In this document: positions 44,560 through 53,946 of the stretch, piece after piece
How the letters are laid out: every line of letters starts with the position of its first letter
Numbering within the stretch: the first letter of the stretch is position 1
Translations under genes and position numbers: made by a program
Assembly: GCA_052315315.1 (NCBI GenBank)
Contig: JBLSDE010000004.1
Location: 19,070 to 83,069, forward strand
DNA: 64,000 nucleotides
From: Cuniculiplasma sp052315315
GTDB lineage: Archaea; Thermoplasmatota; Thermoplasmata; Thermoplasmatales; Thermoplasmataceae
Direction of reading: 5' to 3'
Notes under the pieces: model-generated
Told to the model about the DNA's origin: nothing
Database searches by the model: none
The model's input: only the letters and a program-made list of their open reading frames with translations

Positions 44560-45774
44560 ATGGAAAAAGATTTTGAGATTTCAGGAGCAAAGCTGAGGGC
44601 CATTCTTGATTCAAGGGGAAACAAGACAGTAGAAGCAGAGATCAGATTATCATCAGGAGCAATAGGAATTTCTTCAGCACCAGCAGGAGCAAGTACTGGT
44701 GAGACCGAGGTTATCCCATTTCATAATGGAAAAGTTGAAGAGAGTATATCCATATTTCAGAAGAAGGTAAGAAGTGCCATAATGGGCTTTAATGCCTTGA
44801 ATCAGTCAGGTTTTGACAATCTTTTAAAATCACTGGATGGCACTGAAAATTTTTCAGAAATAGGAGGTAATGTGTCCACAGCACTCTCTATAGCAGTTGC
44901 GAAGGCAGTGGCAAATCATCTTGGCATACCTCTTTACAGGTACGCCGGTGGAAATTTCCGGGGAGTACTACCAAAGCCAATTGGTAACGTGATAGGCGGA
45001 GGCAAACATGCAATAAATGGTACAACAATCCAGGAGTTCCTAGTTACAAACGATTCAGAAAGTTTTCTGGAAGCAATTGAGATAAATGCAAGAGTTCATA
45101 AGAGGATAGGGGAGATTGCCAAGGGAATATTCAAGGATGTGAGCATAGGCGTGGGAGATGAAAGAGCCTGGGTACTATCACTGGATGACGTTAAGGCAAT
45201 GGAGATTTTAAAGCAGGCCGCTGATGAAATTTCAAAGGAAAGAAAAACCAAAATATATCTTGGTATGGATGCAGCAGCATCAACATACTTCCAGGATGGT
45301 AAGTATATTTATAAGGATCAAAAGCTGACAAGGGATCAGCAGATTGACTACATGATCAAGGCTCACAAGGACTTCGGATTCAAATATATTGAAGATCCGA
45401 TGGATGAAAGAGATTTTGAAGGCCACGGTGAAATTACCAAGGCTATTGGAAAAGACTGCCTGATAGTAGGTGATGATCTGTATACTACAAATGTGAAGAG
45501 AATAAGGGAAGGCATATCAAAAAAGGCCACAAATGGGGTTCTCATAAAGGTAAATCAAATAGGAACCTTAAGTGATACATGGGATTCTGTTAAGGCTGCA
45601 ACAGAGGCATCCATGAAAAATGTTATATCTCACAGGAGCGGCGAAACAACTGATGATTTCATCGCTCATCTCTCAATTGCATTTGGATCAGAATACATTA
45701 AAAGCGGAACCATAGGTGGGGAGAGACTCGCCAAACTGAATGAACTGGTGAGAATTCAGGAAGATCTTCAATGA
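44560..45774 (+). CDS. eno: Enolase
   Basis: A 404-residue enolase converting 2-phosphoglycerate to phosphoenolpyruvate. Recognisable segments are ILDSRGNKTVEAEI, APAGASTGETE (catalytic lid), the metal-binding Asp/Glu ligands including the YIEDPMDERDFEG and VGDDLYTTN motifs, and SHRSGETTDDFIAHL near the end. It is a little shorter than the bacterial enzyme, as archaeal ones are. It overlaps dphB by 4 bases. Confidence 0.95.
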   Translation: MEKDFEISGAKLRAILDSRGNKTVEAEIRLSSGAIGISSAPAGASTGETEVIPFHNGKVEESISIFQKKVRSAIMGFNALNQSGFDNLLKSLDGTENFSEIGGNVSTALSIAVAKAVANHLGIPLYRYAGGNFRGVLPKPIGNVIGGGKHAINGTTIQEFLVTNDSESFLEAIEINARVHKRIGEIAKGIFKDVSIGVGDERAWVLSLDDVKAMEILKQAADEISKERKTKIYLGMDAAASTYFQDGKYIYKDQKLTRDQQIDYMIKAHKDFGFKYIEDPMDERDFEGHGEITKAIGKDCLIVGDDLYTTNVKRIREGISKKATNGVLIKVNQIGTLSDTWDSVKAATEASMKNVISHRSGETTDDFIAHLSIAFGSEYIKSGTIGGERLAKLNELVRIQEDLQ

Positions 45775-46550
45775 ACCTCAATCTTATAGGGTCAGGCTTA
45801 CGAGGCATAAGAAGCATAACTCTTGAGGAAATGGAGATCCTAAGAGAGAGCGATGTTATCTATATTGATTCATACACATCCATTTTTGAAGATAATTTTC
45901 AGAAGGATCTTGAAAGTTTGGCAGGAAAGAAATCCATCTGTCTTAGCAGGGAAGAAGTTGAAAGTTTTTCCTTTCTGAATAATAAGTTTGAAAATATATC
46001 CTTCGTTGTTTCTGGAGATCCATTTACTTCCACGACACATTATGCTATCATCAATGAATGCAGGAAAAAAGGTATAAATTACAGGATTTACGAAAACTCA
46101 TCCATTACCGGTGCAATTGCAGGAAGAACCGGTCTTTCGCCATACAGAATAGGAATTGTGGTCTCAATACCAAGGATATACCATAATTATATTCCCGTGA
46201 GTCCAATAAAGAAAATAATGTCAAATATTGAATACGGTCTCCATACCACACTTCTTATGGATCTGGAAAATGGTAAAAACATGGAACCTTCCATGGTTCT
46301 GAAAACTCTGGAAAAAATGGAAGAAAGGACCGGCGTACAGTTCATAAGGGGAAGACCGGCCATATCCCTTGAAAGACTGGGATGGAAAGATGAAAGGATC
46401 GATCTTGATTTTCTGGACAAAATTTTGGAAAATGACCTCATGAGTCCATATACAATAGTCATACCGTCAAGGCCAGATGCCAATGAAAGAGAGAATATGA
46501 TTGGCATTTTCGGCAGAGATTCTGTGGATAAAATATTTGGAACAGTTTAA
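45771..46550 (+). CDS. dphB: Diphthine synthase (Dph5/DphB)
   Basis: A 259-residue S-adenosylmethionine-dependent methyltransferase of the class III tetrapyrrole-methylase fold, which methylates the modified histidine of elongation factor 2. It starts LNLIGSGLRGIRSITLEEME, then has YIDSYTSIF, the SAM loop VVSGDPFTSTTHY and GIVVSIPRIYHNY. The length matches archaeal DphB. It overlaps enolase by 4 bases. Confidence 0.93.
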   Translation: MNLNLIGSGLRGIRSITLEEMEILRESDVIYIDSYTSIFEDNFQKDLESLAGKKSICLSREEVESFSFLNNKFENISFVVSGDPFTSTTHYAIINECRKKGINYRIYENSSITGAIAGRTGLSPYRIGIVVSIPRIYHNYIPVSPIKKIMSNIEYGLHTTLLMDLENGKNMEPSMVLKTLEKMEERTGVQFIRGRPAISLERLGWKDERIDLDFLDKILENDLMSPYTIVIPSRPDANERENMIGIFGRDSVDKIFGTV

Positions 46551-46577
46551 TACTTATTGAGAAATCATCCCTATTAA

Positions 46578-47786
46578 ATGGACAGGAAGGTATTTTATCT
46601 AAGTGTTGCACGTTTTATAAGGGTCGTTGGGAGGATGTCAACTTTCATATTCCTTCCCATTATCTTCGTAAATTCAAACGGACTTAGCCTTCTTGAAACG
46701 GGAATAATAACAGCCGCAGCCACTGCGGTAATGGCAGTCATTCAATATTTTTCAGGTCCCTGGTCTGACAGATTCGGTAGAAAGTTCTTTCTTGAAGTCA
46801 TACCATTCTTCACTGCGATCGCATATGTTGCCCTATTTTGGGCTGTCGGTTATTCAAACAGCATTGTTTATATGATAACATTCTGGCTATCCACAATGTT
46901 TCTGGCCTCCCTCCAGTTTCCCGCAATTCAGGCCTCTGTCGCAGATCTCACCGCTGCAAGTGACAGATTGGCTGGATACACATACGTAAGGGTATTTGCC
47001 AACCTCGGGGCTGCTATAGGTCCAATGATAGGTGCCTTTCTTGCCGTCTACGGGTTCCAGTGGATATTCCTTATTGCCGGAATAACAAGTGCCATTGAGG
47101 GAATTCTCCTTTATATCGCCGTTGGGGAAACATTCACTGGTGTGAAGGTAAAAAAGAGTACGAAAAAAGACGACAGTGCAAGGTTTTCAAAGAATCCTTT
47201 TCTTGTTGTATTCACTCTGGCGGGAATTCTCTTTGGCTTTGTAATAAGACAAACAGGACCAGCTTTTACACTGTATATATTTGATGTGAGAAATATTCAG
47301 ATAATTACCGTAGGAATAATATACAGTTTAAATGGCCTTCTTGTTGTGCTGCTTCAGGTGCCAATATTTCGGCTCATGAATAAGAAGAGCAACGTCATGG
47401 TGTGGAGGGCCTTTGGAACCTTGATATACGGAACTTCATTTCTCCTCCTGGTAATATTTACTGGTGAATTTGCATTTCTCTTTATAATGGGTCTCATAAC
47501 CATAGGAGAGGATTTCTCATCACCCACAACCCAGACAATTCTTATGGAAATTGCCCCTGAATCCCAGAGGGGTGATTATGTGGGAAAATATTCCTTCATC
47601 ACAAGCTTTGGAAGGATTGCAGGAACCATTGTTGGTCTTGGACTCCTGCAGTACTTCTATAAGGAGGCATCCATATTCTGGCTCATAATATCTGTGCTTA
47701 CATTCATATCGTCCATCTGGTTCTTTTCAATGAGTCCTTCATTTCTAAAAAGTGCACATAAGTTAACTGTTCCATCAGAATCCTAA
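46578..47786 (+). CDS. MFS transporter
   Basis: A 402-residue major-facilitator protein with 12 membrane helices. The MFS signature after helix 2 is GPWSDRFGRKFFLEV, and a long cytoplasmic loop with Lys residues (VKKSTKKDDSARFSK) divides the halves; a second signature-like MEIAPESQRGDYVGKY lies in the C-terminal half. It is of the drug-resistance/sugar-efflux kind; the substrate is unknown. It follows dphB by 27 bases. Confidence 0.88.
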   Translation: MDRKVFYLSVARFIRVVGRMSTFIFLPIIFVNSNGLSLLETGIITAAATAVMAVIQYFSGPWSDRFGRKFFLEVIPFFTAIAYVALFWAVGYSNSIVYMITFWLSTMFLASLQFPAIQASVADLTAASDRLAGYTYVRVFANLGAAIGPMIGAFLAVYGFQWIFLIAGITSAIEGILLYIAVGETFTGVKVKKSTKKDDSARFSKNPFLVVFTLAGILFGFVIRQTGPAFTLYIFDVRNIQIITVGIIYSLNGLLVVLLQVPIFRLMNKKSNVMVWRAFGTLIYGTSFLLLVIFTGEFAFLFIMGLITIGEDFSSPTTQTILMEIAPESQRGDYVGKYSFITSFGRIAGTIVGLGLLQYFYKEASIFWLIISVLTFISSIWFFSMSPSFLKSAHKLTVPSES

Positions 47787-47817
47787 AGAATATTAAGCCT
47801 TGATATAATTCACATCC

Positions 47818-48282
47818 ATGACCTTCGAACTACAGGTTGATTCAATTAAGTACGGGGAAAGAATTCCGGACAAATATACATGCAAAGGGGAAAATGTGTC
47901 TCCGGAAATAAAATGGAAGGATGCACCATCCTCATCCAAGGAACTTGTCCTGTTTCTCGACGATCCCGATGCACCAAGGGGAAATTTCGTTCACTGGGTA
48001 ATAACCGGAATCTCACCATCCGCAGGATCTCTCCATGAAAATGTGGAAAAATCCGAAAAGACTCCGGAGGGATGGATACAGTTGAAAAATGACTTTGGGA
48101 AGATTGGTTATGACGGACCCTGTCCTCCAGGTTCCCAGGTTCATAATTATGTATTCACTCTTTATGCTCTTGTTTCCCCACTCACTGAGGATGACAGAAA
48201 GGAAAGGGAACAATTGAGAAAGCTGTGTGAAATGAGAATGGTTAAAAAGGTAACATGGATATTCCCCTATGGAAGAAAGTGA
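47818..48282 (+). CDS. PEBP / YbhB-YbcL (Raf kinase inhibitor-like) protein
   Basis: A 154-residue phosphatidylethanolamine-binding-protein family member. The anion-binding site is seen in FLDDPDAPRGNFVHWV and GYDGPCPP, with the strand IPDKYTCKGENVSPEIKW before it. The biochemical role of prokaryotic members is not settled. It overlaps CobY by 14 bases, so the two are probably cotranscribed. Confidence 0.9.
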   Translation: MTFELQVDSIKYGERIPDKYTCKGENVSPEIKWKDAPSSSKELVLFLDDPDAPRGNFVHWVITGISPSAGSLHENVEKSEKTPEGWIQLKNDFGKIGYDGPCPPGSQVHNYVFTLYALVSPLTEDDRKEREQLRKLCEMRMVKKVTWIFPYGRK

Positions 48283-48820
48283 ACCACTGTTCCGAATACT
48301 GGTAATGGCAGGTGGAACAGGTTCAAGGATGGATTTCCCGGATAAGGGCATTCTGCTTGTTCAGGGGCAGACTCTTATAGAGAGGAACCTGCAGTTGCTT
48401 TCAAGGTATTCTGATGACATATACATAGCGGTCTCTCCAAAAACAATTATTACAAAAAAGGTTTTTGAGAAAAAATACAAGATTATAGAGACTGAAGGCA
48501 ATGGCTATTCGGAAGATCTTAGCTATTCTCTGAAGAAGATAGGAAAATATCCTGTATTAACTATTGCCGCAGATCTCTTCATACAGACTCATGACGTTGT
48601 TATGGATTTCCTTGGGTTCGCCTTTTCCAAGGGCAATGGGATAATAACAATGTTAGCCGACGGTCTCTTCTGCGGGTTGAGTTACTTCTATTCTGATCCG
48701 GATGAAATAGGCGAAGAAATGTTCTATACTCTGGACGTCAAGGGAAAGCAGGTAAGAAATATAAACACAACCATAGATTTTTTTGCCCTTATAAACAGGT
48801 TGAACAAGATAAGCAAGTGA
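48269..48820 (+). CDS. cobY: Adenosylcobinamide-phosphate guanylyltransferase (CobY)
   Basis: A 183-residue nucleotidyltransferase: VMAGGTGSRMDFPDKGILLV is the GTP-binding loop, SPKTIITKKVF and LTIAADLFI follow in the CobY order, and the end reads RNINTTIDFFALINRL like methanogen CobY. It activates adenosylcobinamide phosphate with GTP in the archaeal cobamide salvage/assembly pathway. MobA-type enzymes share the fold and are the main alternative. No other cobamide gene is adjacent. Confidence 0.85.
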   Translation: MEESEPLFRILVMAGGTGSRMDFPDKGILLVQGQTLIERNLQLLSRYSDDIYIAVSPKTIITKKVFEKKYKIIETEGNGYSEDLSYSLKKIGKYPVLTIAADLFIQTHDVVMDFLGFAFSKGNGIITMLADGLFCGLSYFYSDPDEIGEEMFYTLDVKGKQVRNINTTIDFFALINRLNKISK

Positions 48821-48824
48821 TATA

Positions 48825-49226
48825 ATGGTAGATAGGGAAAAATTAAGAAAGTTCTTTTCATATTTTTCTATATTCAACAGGAATCGTGATGCAGCTGTCA
48901 TAACCATAATTGGTGGAATAATCACAATGGTTGTTGCCTTAATAATACTGGATCTTGTCATATCAAGTGGAAATGTATCCGAGGACGATATTGCACTTCT
49001 TATGATAGGTGGCATAATACCCGCTCTTATGGAAATTCTTGGAGGATTATCAATGTGGCTCAGGGAAAGTCTGAGTAAAATTGCTGGGGTAGTTGTTATA
49101 TTTGGTTCTCTTCTATCTCTCCTGGATACTGAAGGGGGTTTGGCCATTGGTTTCTTTCTTGCAATTTTTGGTGGTATAATGAGTTTAATGTACCATCCCA
49201 ACAAGAGTAGATTCACAGACAATTAG
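48825..49226 (+). CDS. Small membrane protein (DUF4064-like)
   Basis: A 133-residue protein with a basic N-terminal part and four membrane helices (about 22-45, 58-75, 84-105 and 107-127) joined by short loops. The layout is that of DUF4064-type proteins. It starts 4 bases after cobY and so probably belongs to that operon. Function unknown. Confidence 0.62.
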   Translation: MVDREKLRKFFSYFSIFNRNRDAAVITIIGGIITMVVALIILDLVISSGNVSEDDIALLMIGGIIPALMEILGGLSMWLRESLSKIAGVVVIFGSLLSLLDTEGGLAIGFFLAIFGGIMSLMYHPNKSRFTDN

Positions 49227-49404
49227 ATGTAAAAAAGGGCGTATAGGTATAAATTGTTGAAATAGTGATTTGAAAGGTAATCTTTTGATTGGATACTTTT
49301 CATTTTTCACAGGATATTATTCTGTGGTAATCTGTTTAAATCCTAGTGTAAAATACGGAAAATATACCTGATAGGATTTAATAACAAATAGCAATTCTCA
49401 TGTC

Positions 49405-49716
49405 ATGAACAACACGACTGCATATCTTCTATTTGTTTTAATTGCCATAGTTTTCTTCTTTCTTGGTGCGTGGTTTTACAGATTCGTTCTCTGGTATCCA
49501 AGGGGAAGAAAATCTGTTACAGGAGCTAAGAGCCTCGTTGGAAAAGATGCCACCGTGGTCAGAGACAATGGTACTGTCTTAGTAGTGCGTGTTGATGGAG
49601 TCAACTGGAATGCAAAATACAATGGAACAAACAGACCCCAGGTTGGTAGCGTTCTGAAAATAAAGGATGTAAGTGGTCTTTATCTAATTCTGGAGGAGAA
49701 CAGCAGTGGGAATTGA
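49405..49716 (+). CDS. NfeD-like membrane protein with OB-fold domain
   Basis: A 103-residue protein: one N-terminal membrane helix (about 6-28), a basic linker (RFVLWYPRGRKSVTGAKSLV) and an OB-fold like the NfeD C-terminal domain (GKDATVVRDNGTVLVVRVDG; NRPQVGSVLKIKDVSG). NfeD proteins normally pair with a stomatin/SPFH protein, but none is here. It is followed with overlap by a 65-residue gene. Confidence 0.75.
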   Translation: MNNTTAYLLFVLIAIVFFFLGAWFYRFVLWYPRGRKSVTGAKSLVGKDATVVRDNGTVLVVRVDGVNWNAKYNGTNRPQVGSVLKIKDVSGLYLILEENSSGN

Positions 49717-49903
49717 TTGTTCCGATCTTGGGAGGGCTCTCCTCATAATGCGGGATGGTTCCAGAAAGTTGCTTACCCTTGAAGAGACCATAAGGATCTG
49801 TAATGAATCCCTTGAATCGGGAAAGGAGTTTCATGAAATAGTAAAGAGAACAGAGCCATCAGTTAAAGTAATAAGATTCATTCAGGACTGGGAAGAAGAA
49901 TGA
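49706..49903 (+). CDS. Small unknown protein, 65 aa
   Basis: A GTG-started frame of 65 codons with GGAGGAG 7 bases upstream, overlapping the NfeD-like gene by 11 bases and the aldose epimerase gene by 4. It reads like two strands and two helices (RALLIMRDGSRKLLTLEETI; IVKRTEPSVKVIRFI). No family recognised. The tight coupling on both sides supports it as a real gene. Confidence 0.6.
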   Translation: MGIDCSDLGRALLIMRDGSRKLLTLEETIRICNESLESGKEFHEIVKRTEPSVKVIRFIQDWEEE

Positions 49904-50736
49904 AAATTGTTTCAGGCGACCTTTCATGTGAAATCAATCAAAACGGTGGATTTGTAGAGTGGGTAAAATTCCGTGACAATGATATTATAAAAAAAACAAA
50001 GGACCATCACAAAACTCATGGAGGAATAGCTCCATTATTTCCATATGCAAACAGAATTGAAGGAGGAACCTATATATTCAATGGGAAGAAATACACTTTT
50101 GAAAGGGGAAAAGATGGGAATTCCATTCATGGATATGCCAAGGATGTGGACTGGAATATAGTTGAAGAGGATGAAGATTCGGTAACACTTGAGACCAGCC
50201 TTTTCAGAGATGAGGGATATCCGTTCAAGGTAAAATGTACAGTTCATATTTGCGTTTCAGGATCAAGGTTCTGTGAAGTTGCCCATTTTCATAATCAAGG
50301 AGAGAATGCTGCACCAATTTCCCCTGGATTTCATCCATACTTTATGGTGGGAAAGGAATGGAATCTTTCTCTTGAAAGAAGGGCCCTCAAATCAATTAAA
50401 AGAGACGAATATTTTCCATCGGGGAATTATATAGAATTTTTCAAAAACATAAAGAAGAAAAAGGCAGGATATTTTGATGATCTTTTCAAATACAGTGGAC
50501 TGATGAATCTATACGGAGAAAGATATTCCTATAATATTGAAACCACAAACGCAAAATACTTTATGATATACGATGGTGAGTTTGCCGAAAGTACATCTGT
50601 AGCCATTGAGCCAATGTCGTCACCTGTTAACTCTTTTCAGACTGGAGATGATCTAAAGATTTTGAATACCAATGAGATATGGCCCTTTGGCTTTTCATTC
50701 AGTGTTGAAGAGATCACTTTGAGCGAAAGTGCTTGA
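49900..50736 (+). CDS. Aldose 1-epimerase family protein
   Basis: A 278-residue galactose-mutarotase-fold enzyme that interconverts alpha and beta anomers of a sugar. Conserved residues appear in GIAPLFPYANRIEGGTY, DGNSIHGYAKDVDW (active-site His) and PISPGFHPYFMVG (second His), with the C-terminal acidic residue in VAIEPMSS. The members closest in length act on glucose-6-phosphate or glucose. It overlaps the small gene before it by 4 bases (ATGA). Confidence 0.85.
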   Translation: MKIVSGDLSCEINQNGGFVEWVKFRDNDIIKKTKDHHKTHGGIAPLFPYANRIEGGTYIFNGKKYTFERGKDGNSIHGYAKDVDWNIVEEDEDSVTLETSLFRDEGYPFKVKCTVHICVSGSRFCEVAHFHNQGENAAPISPGFHPYFMVGKEWNLSLERRALKSIKRDEYFPSGNYIEFFKNIKKKKAGYFDDLFKYSGLMNLYGERYSYNIETTNAKYFMIYDGEFAESTSVAIEPMSSPVNSFQTGDDLKILNTNEIWPFGFSFSVEEITLSESA

Positions 50737-51211
50737 ATATTATTCCAATACTTTCTCCAAGCAGGATACCTGCAAGGAATGTGAATACAACTGTGATAAC
50801 CGGATCAAAAAAGGACGGCATAGACGGATCATAAAGGTAATAATACCATTTTACAAGGAAAAGGATCGACCAGGCCAGTGCAACAGATCCTGAGGATTGA
50901 AATATTTCTCTCCCTTTTCTGTCTTTAAATTCAGACAGGTCACCAATGATGAATCCAGATATAAAGCCAAAGACATATATGGACATTGAAATCTCAAATT
51001 GTATAAGCGTCAGGGTTATGGATGAATACAGGGTCAGAAGCATATACACGAGTGGATACAAAATTATTTTCTTAGAGTAAGTTTTGCCAACTTTTGCTCT
51101 CAAAACCCTAACGACAATAAGAATAAGAAATATTAATAGGAAGAGATAGAACTGTATCTTAAACGTTCGAAGGAACTCAATCAAAGTTTGCTCGCTGATT
51201 ATGCCTGTCAA
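50714..51211 (-). CDS. Small polytopic membrane protein
   Basis: A 165-residue protein with about five membrane helices and one charged loop (LSEFKDRKGREIFQSSG). It converges with the aldose epimerase (23-base overlap) and is divergent from the pilin gene. No family recognised. Confidence 0.6.
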   Translation of the reverse strand: MTGIISEQTLIEFLRTFKIQFYLFLLIFLILIVVRVLRAKVGKTYSKKIILYPLVYMLLTLYSSITLTLIQFEISMSIYVFGFISGFIIGDLSEFKDRKGREIFQSSGSVALAWSILFLVKWYYYLYDPSMPSFFDPVITVVFTFLAGILLGESIGIIFKHFRSK

Positions 51212-51356
51212 TTAATTAGCCAATGCATATGATATTAATAAATTTACACCTAATAACAAATCGATCAAAAATAAATATATTTTGAATTGTGATAGTTAAT
51301 ATGTGATAAATAAATTTTAAATATTAGTATTACTTATTCCATCTAAGGGAAAAAAT

Positions 51357-51839
51357 ATGAAACAGGTAATAAATAAGGAAGATAAGGCGGTTTCACCTAT
51401 AATTGCTACCATTCTTCTGATAGCAATAACGGTGGTTCTGGCTGCAACACTCGTGACCATATTGGGAGGATTCACGCATGGTGTAAGTAATACGGTTGAA
51501 ACTGGGAGTTTAAACAATTTACAGGTAAATACGTCTGATTATAAGGAGATAAATGCAACGGTTGCTGCTTCATCCCAGAATCTTAATAATAGTCAAGTCT
51601 CATTTACACTGGTTATAAATAATAAATACACTTTCAGTGGAACTTTATCTGAGAGTGATATAGCTAGCAGCCCTAGCGGATATGAGATTTCGGTAAGTGC
51701 TACATCAACTCTTTTCACTGCGGGAACTGTGTATCATTTCTCGATTACGGGTAAAAATACACTTACTATTAGCACCTATGTTCTTTCACTGAGTTATAAA
51801 GGTTCTCAATTCTACAGCTCCGGAACTCAGACAGCATAA
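51357..51839 (+). CDS. Type IV pilin-like protein (DUF1628/archaeal pilin)
   Basis: A 160-residue exported subunit. A class III signal of archaeal pilin type is clear: a short basic leader (MKQVINKEDK), AVSPIIATILLIAITVVLAA as assembly helix, then a Ser/Thr/Asn-rich beta domain. The prepilin peptidase should cut just before the AVSPI segment. It stands alone: no pilus ATPase or platform gene is nearby, so it uses machinery encoded elsewhere. A promoter-like AATAAATTTTAAATATTA and an AAGGG ribosome site precede it. It ends in a T-rich stretch. Confidence 0.87.
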   Translation: MKQVINKEDKAVSPIIATILLIAITVVLAATLVTILGGFTHGVSNTVETGSLNNLQVNTSDYKEINATVAASSQNLNNSQVSFTLVINNKYTFSGTLSESDIASSPSGYEISVSATSTLFTAGTVYHFSITGKNTLTISTYVLSLSYKGSQFYSSGTQTA

Positions 51840-51868
51840 TTTTTACCTACTAACTTTTTATTTTTTAA
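51840..51868 (+). terminator. T-rich terminator after the pilin gene
   Basis: Three runs of five or more T follow directly after the stop codon, the typical archaeal oligo-T stop signal and a good fit for a highly expressed single gene. Confidence 0.5.
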
Positions 51869-51883
51869 TTGAATTACCTTTTT

Positions 51884-52513
51884 ATGGAAGATCAAAAAAA
51901 TGAATTGTATATGTTTATTTTTTCTGTAAAGGATTTTAATCATGCGAATGTAAATGAAATTATAGATAAAGAAAGGTTGAAACATAATTCATGGTTGAAG
52001 CATCTTAACTTATACGAGTCTTTAAGAGGAGATTGCGACATTATTGGATGGGCATCAGCTGATGACCCATCAAATATATTATCACTCCTGAAGGAATTGA
52101 AGAATTCAATTAGAGGAAATGGGGAGATTGTCCATTCGTTTCTTTCAATATATCAAAGATCTCCCTATCTAAAAAACTCGCTAAACATTGAAAAACAGAT
52201 AAATGAGAGCAGAAAAAAGTACATAATTGCCTACCCAATGTCAAAATCAAATGATTGGTATTTACTTCCATATGATGAAAGGAAAAGAATAATGGACGAA
52301 CATATAAGGACAGCAATGACAGATCCAAACAATAAGGATATCCTCTCATACACAACCTATTCATTCGGGATAGGAGACCAGGAATTTGTTGTGATTTACG
52401 AAACCGATAGCCTTTATTCTTGGATGAAGGTCACTGAAAAACTCCGTGAAGTTGAGGCAAGAAAATGGATTATTAAGGAGACGCCCATACTCACCGGTAT
52501 AAGGATTGAATGA
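51884..52513 (+). CDS. hemQ: HemQ/chlorite dismutase-family heme protein
   Basis: About 209 residues of the chlorite-dismutase/HemQ fold. The diagnostic segment YPMSKSNDWYLL has Tyr117 and Lys121 in the place used by bacterial coproheme decarboxylases, and His140 in DEHIRTAM fits the proximal heme ligand; QEFVVIYETDSLYSWM is the usual late strand. The chlorite dismutase distal Arg is not evident, so coproheme decarboxylase or an uncharacterised heme role is more likely than chlorite breakdown. ATG 51884 is preferred to a TTG five codons earlier. It overlaps thiI by 4 bases. Confidence 0.83.
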   Translation: MEDQKNELYMFIFSVKDFNHANVNEIIDKERLKHNSWLKHLNLYESLRGDCDIIGWASADDPSNILSLLKELKNSIRGNGEIVHSFLSIYQRSPYLKNSLNIEKQINESRKKYIIAYPMSKSNDWYLLPYDERKRIMDEHIRTAMTDPNNKDILSYTTYSFGIGDQEFVVIYETDSLYSWMKVTEKLREVEARKWIIKETPILTGIRIE

Positions 52514-53946
52514 AAATGAGTATTTTCCTTGTTAGATATTCTGAAATAGGTTTAAAAGGCCCAAAGGCAAGAAACGATATGGAGAAGCGACTAGTGAGAA
52601 ATATTAAAATTTCTCATAAAATGATGAATAAGGAAGTCACAATAAGAACCGAAAGAGGAAGAATATTCGTATACAGTGAAGACTCCGAAACGTCATCTAG
52701 ATGTATATCCCGTGTTATGGGAGTTAAATCACTTTCAGAGGTTATGTCTATCGATTTCAAAGATATAGATGATATTGTCAAGGCAGTTCGGAATATTTAC
52801 GTAGAAAAGGTAAAAGGAAGGACTTTTGCCGTAATGACGAGAAGAACAGGGAAGCACAATTTCACATCTGTAGACGTGAGTAAAAAAGTCGCAGATAGTT
52901 TATACAGTGTATCAATGGGTGTTGATCTTAAAAACCCCGAAGTTCAAATATCCATCGAGATAAGAGAAAACAAAGCATATTTAATTACGGATACAGTAAG
53001 TGGGCCAGGAGGCCTTCCAATCGGAAGCGAGGCAAGAATGACAGCACTGATCTCAGGAGGCATTGATTCGCCAGTAGCGGCATGGATGCTTCTCAAAAGA
53101 GGATCTCCTGTTGATATGGTATTTCTATCCATGGCATATCCTCTTGATGCAGTTCAATTCCTTAATAACGCAAAATCATTGTATGAAAATTGGTATTTTG
53201 GATATGATCCCAAAATCTATATCGTGGATGTTGGAAGGTTGGTGGATCAGTACCTGTTTAGGGGAAAAATGAAATTTGCAAACGTGAGCTTCAAGAAGAT
53301 TATGTATAAAATAGCTGAAAGGATAGGAATGGAAAATGGTTCCTATGGGATTATCACAGGAGAATCCTCGGGGCAGGTCTCATCCCAGACACCTGAAAAC
53401 TTAAGGGAACTTAGCAGAGGCATGGAACTTCCTGTACATCGTCCCCTACTGGGTTTTGATAAGGACGAAATAATTCAGTTATCAAGAAAAATTGGCACAT
53501 TCGGTAACGACAGATTTGGAGAGTTTTGTTCTTTGTTTGGCGATGTTCCTATTACTCACATTACACAAGAGGAATTGCAAAGTGATATGGATAACTTAAT
53601 AGATTATTTTCCATCGAATAAGGAGATTCATATAATAAGAGGTTCAGAAATCAGTTCATTTATGAAACTGATTGATAGGGATTATGAAACAAGTGTGATC
53701 GGTGATGATGATATTGTAATCGATCTGAGGGACAGGTTGTCATATAAACAGTGGCACTTTCCTAATGCAATCAATCTTACCATGGATAAAGTGATCGACA
53801 AAGTAAAGGATATGGAAGGTGAAAGAAAAATCGTGTTATATTGCCAAAAGGGACTCCAAAGTGCCCATATTGCATCACGACTTAGGGAGATGGGATATAA
53901 CGCATTTTACGCCAATATTGAAAAGGTCAAGAATCAAATTCCGTGA
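52510..53946 (+). CDS. thiI: tRNA 4-thiouridine synthase ThiI with rhodanese domain
   Basis: A 478-residue multi-domain enzyme adding sulfur to U8 of tRNA. Order: ferredoxin-like N-terminus (SIFLVRYSEIGLKGPKARND), THUMP domain, adenylating PP-loop SGGIDSPVAAW from about residue 182, and a C-terminal rhodanese domain with the persulfide Cys445 in LYCQKG. The start MKMSIF overlaps the hemQ stop; a second ATG two codons later is possible. Many archaeal ThiI lack the rhodanese part, so its presence suggests the sulfur path used by gamma-proteobacterial ThiI. Confidence 0.94.
   Translation: MKMSIFLVRYSEIGLKGPKARNDMEKRLVRNIKISHKMMNKEVTIRTERGRIFVYSEDSETSSRCISRVMGVKSLSEVMSIDFKDIDDIVKAVRNIYVEKVKGRTFAVMTRRTGKHNFTSVDVSKKVADSLYSVSMGVDLKNPEVQISIEIRENKAYLITDTVSGPGGLPIGSEARMTALISGGIDSPVAAWMLLKRGSPVDMVFLSMAYPLDAVQFLNNAKSLYENWYFGYDPKIYIVDVGRLVDQYLFRGKMKFANVSFKKIMYKIAERIGMENGSYGIITGESSGQVSSQTPENLRELSRGMELPVHRPLLGFDKDEIIQLSRKIGTFGNDRFGEFCSLFGDVPITHITQEELQSDMDNLIDYFPSNKEIHIIRGSEISSFMKLIDRDYETSVIGDDDIVIDLRDRLSYKQWHFPNAINLTMDKVIDKVKDMEGERKIVLYCQKGLQSAHIASRLREMGYNAFYANIEKVKNQIP

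Noticed and set aside
48269..48820. Molybdenum cofactor guanylyltransferase MobA
   Set aside because: The fold is shared, but the C-terminal INT-x-D segment and general order fit CobY better, and no molybdopterin genes are adjacent.
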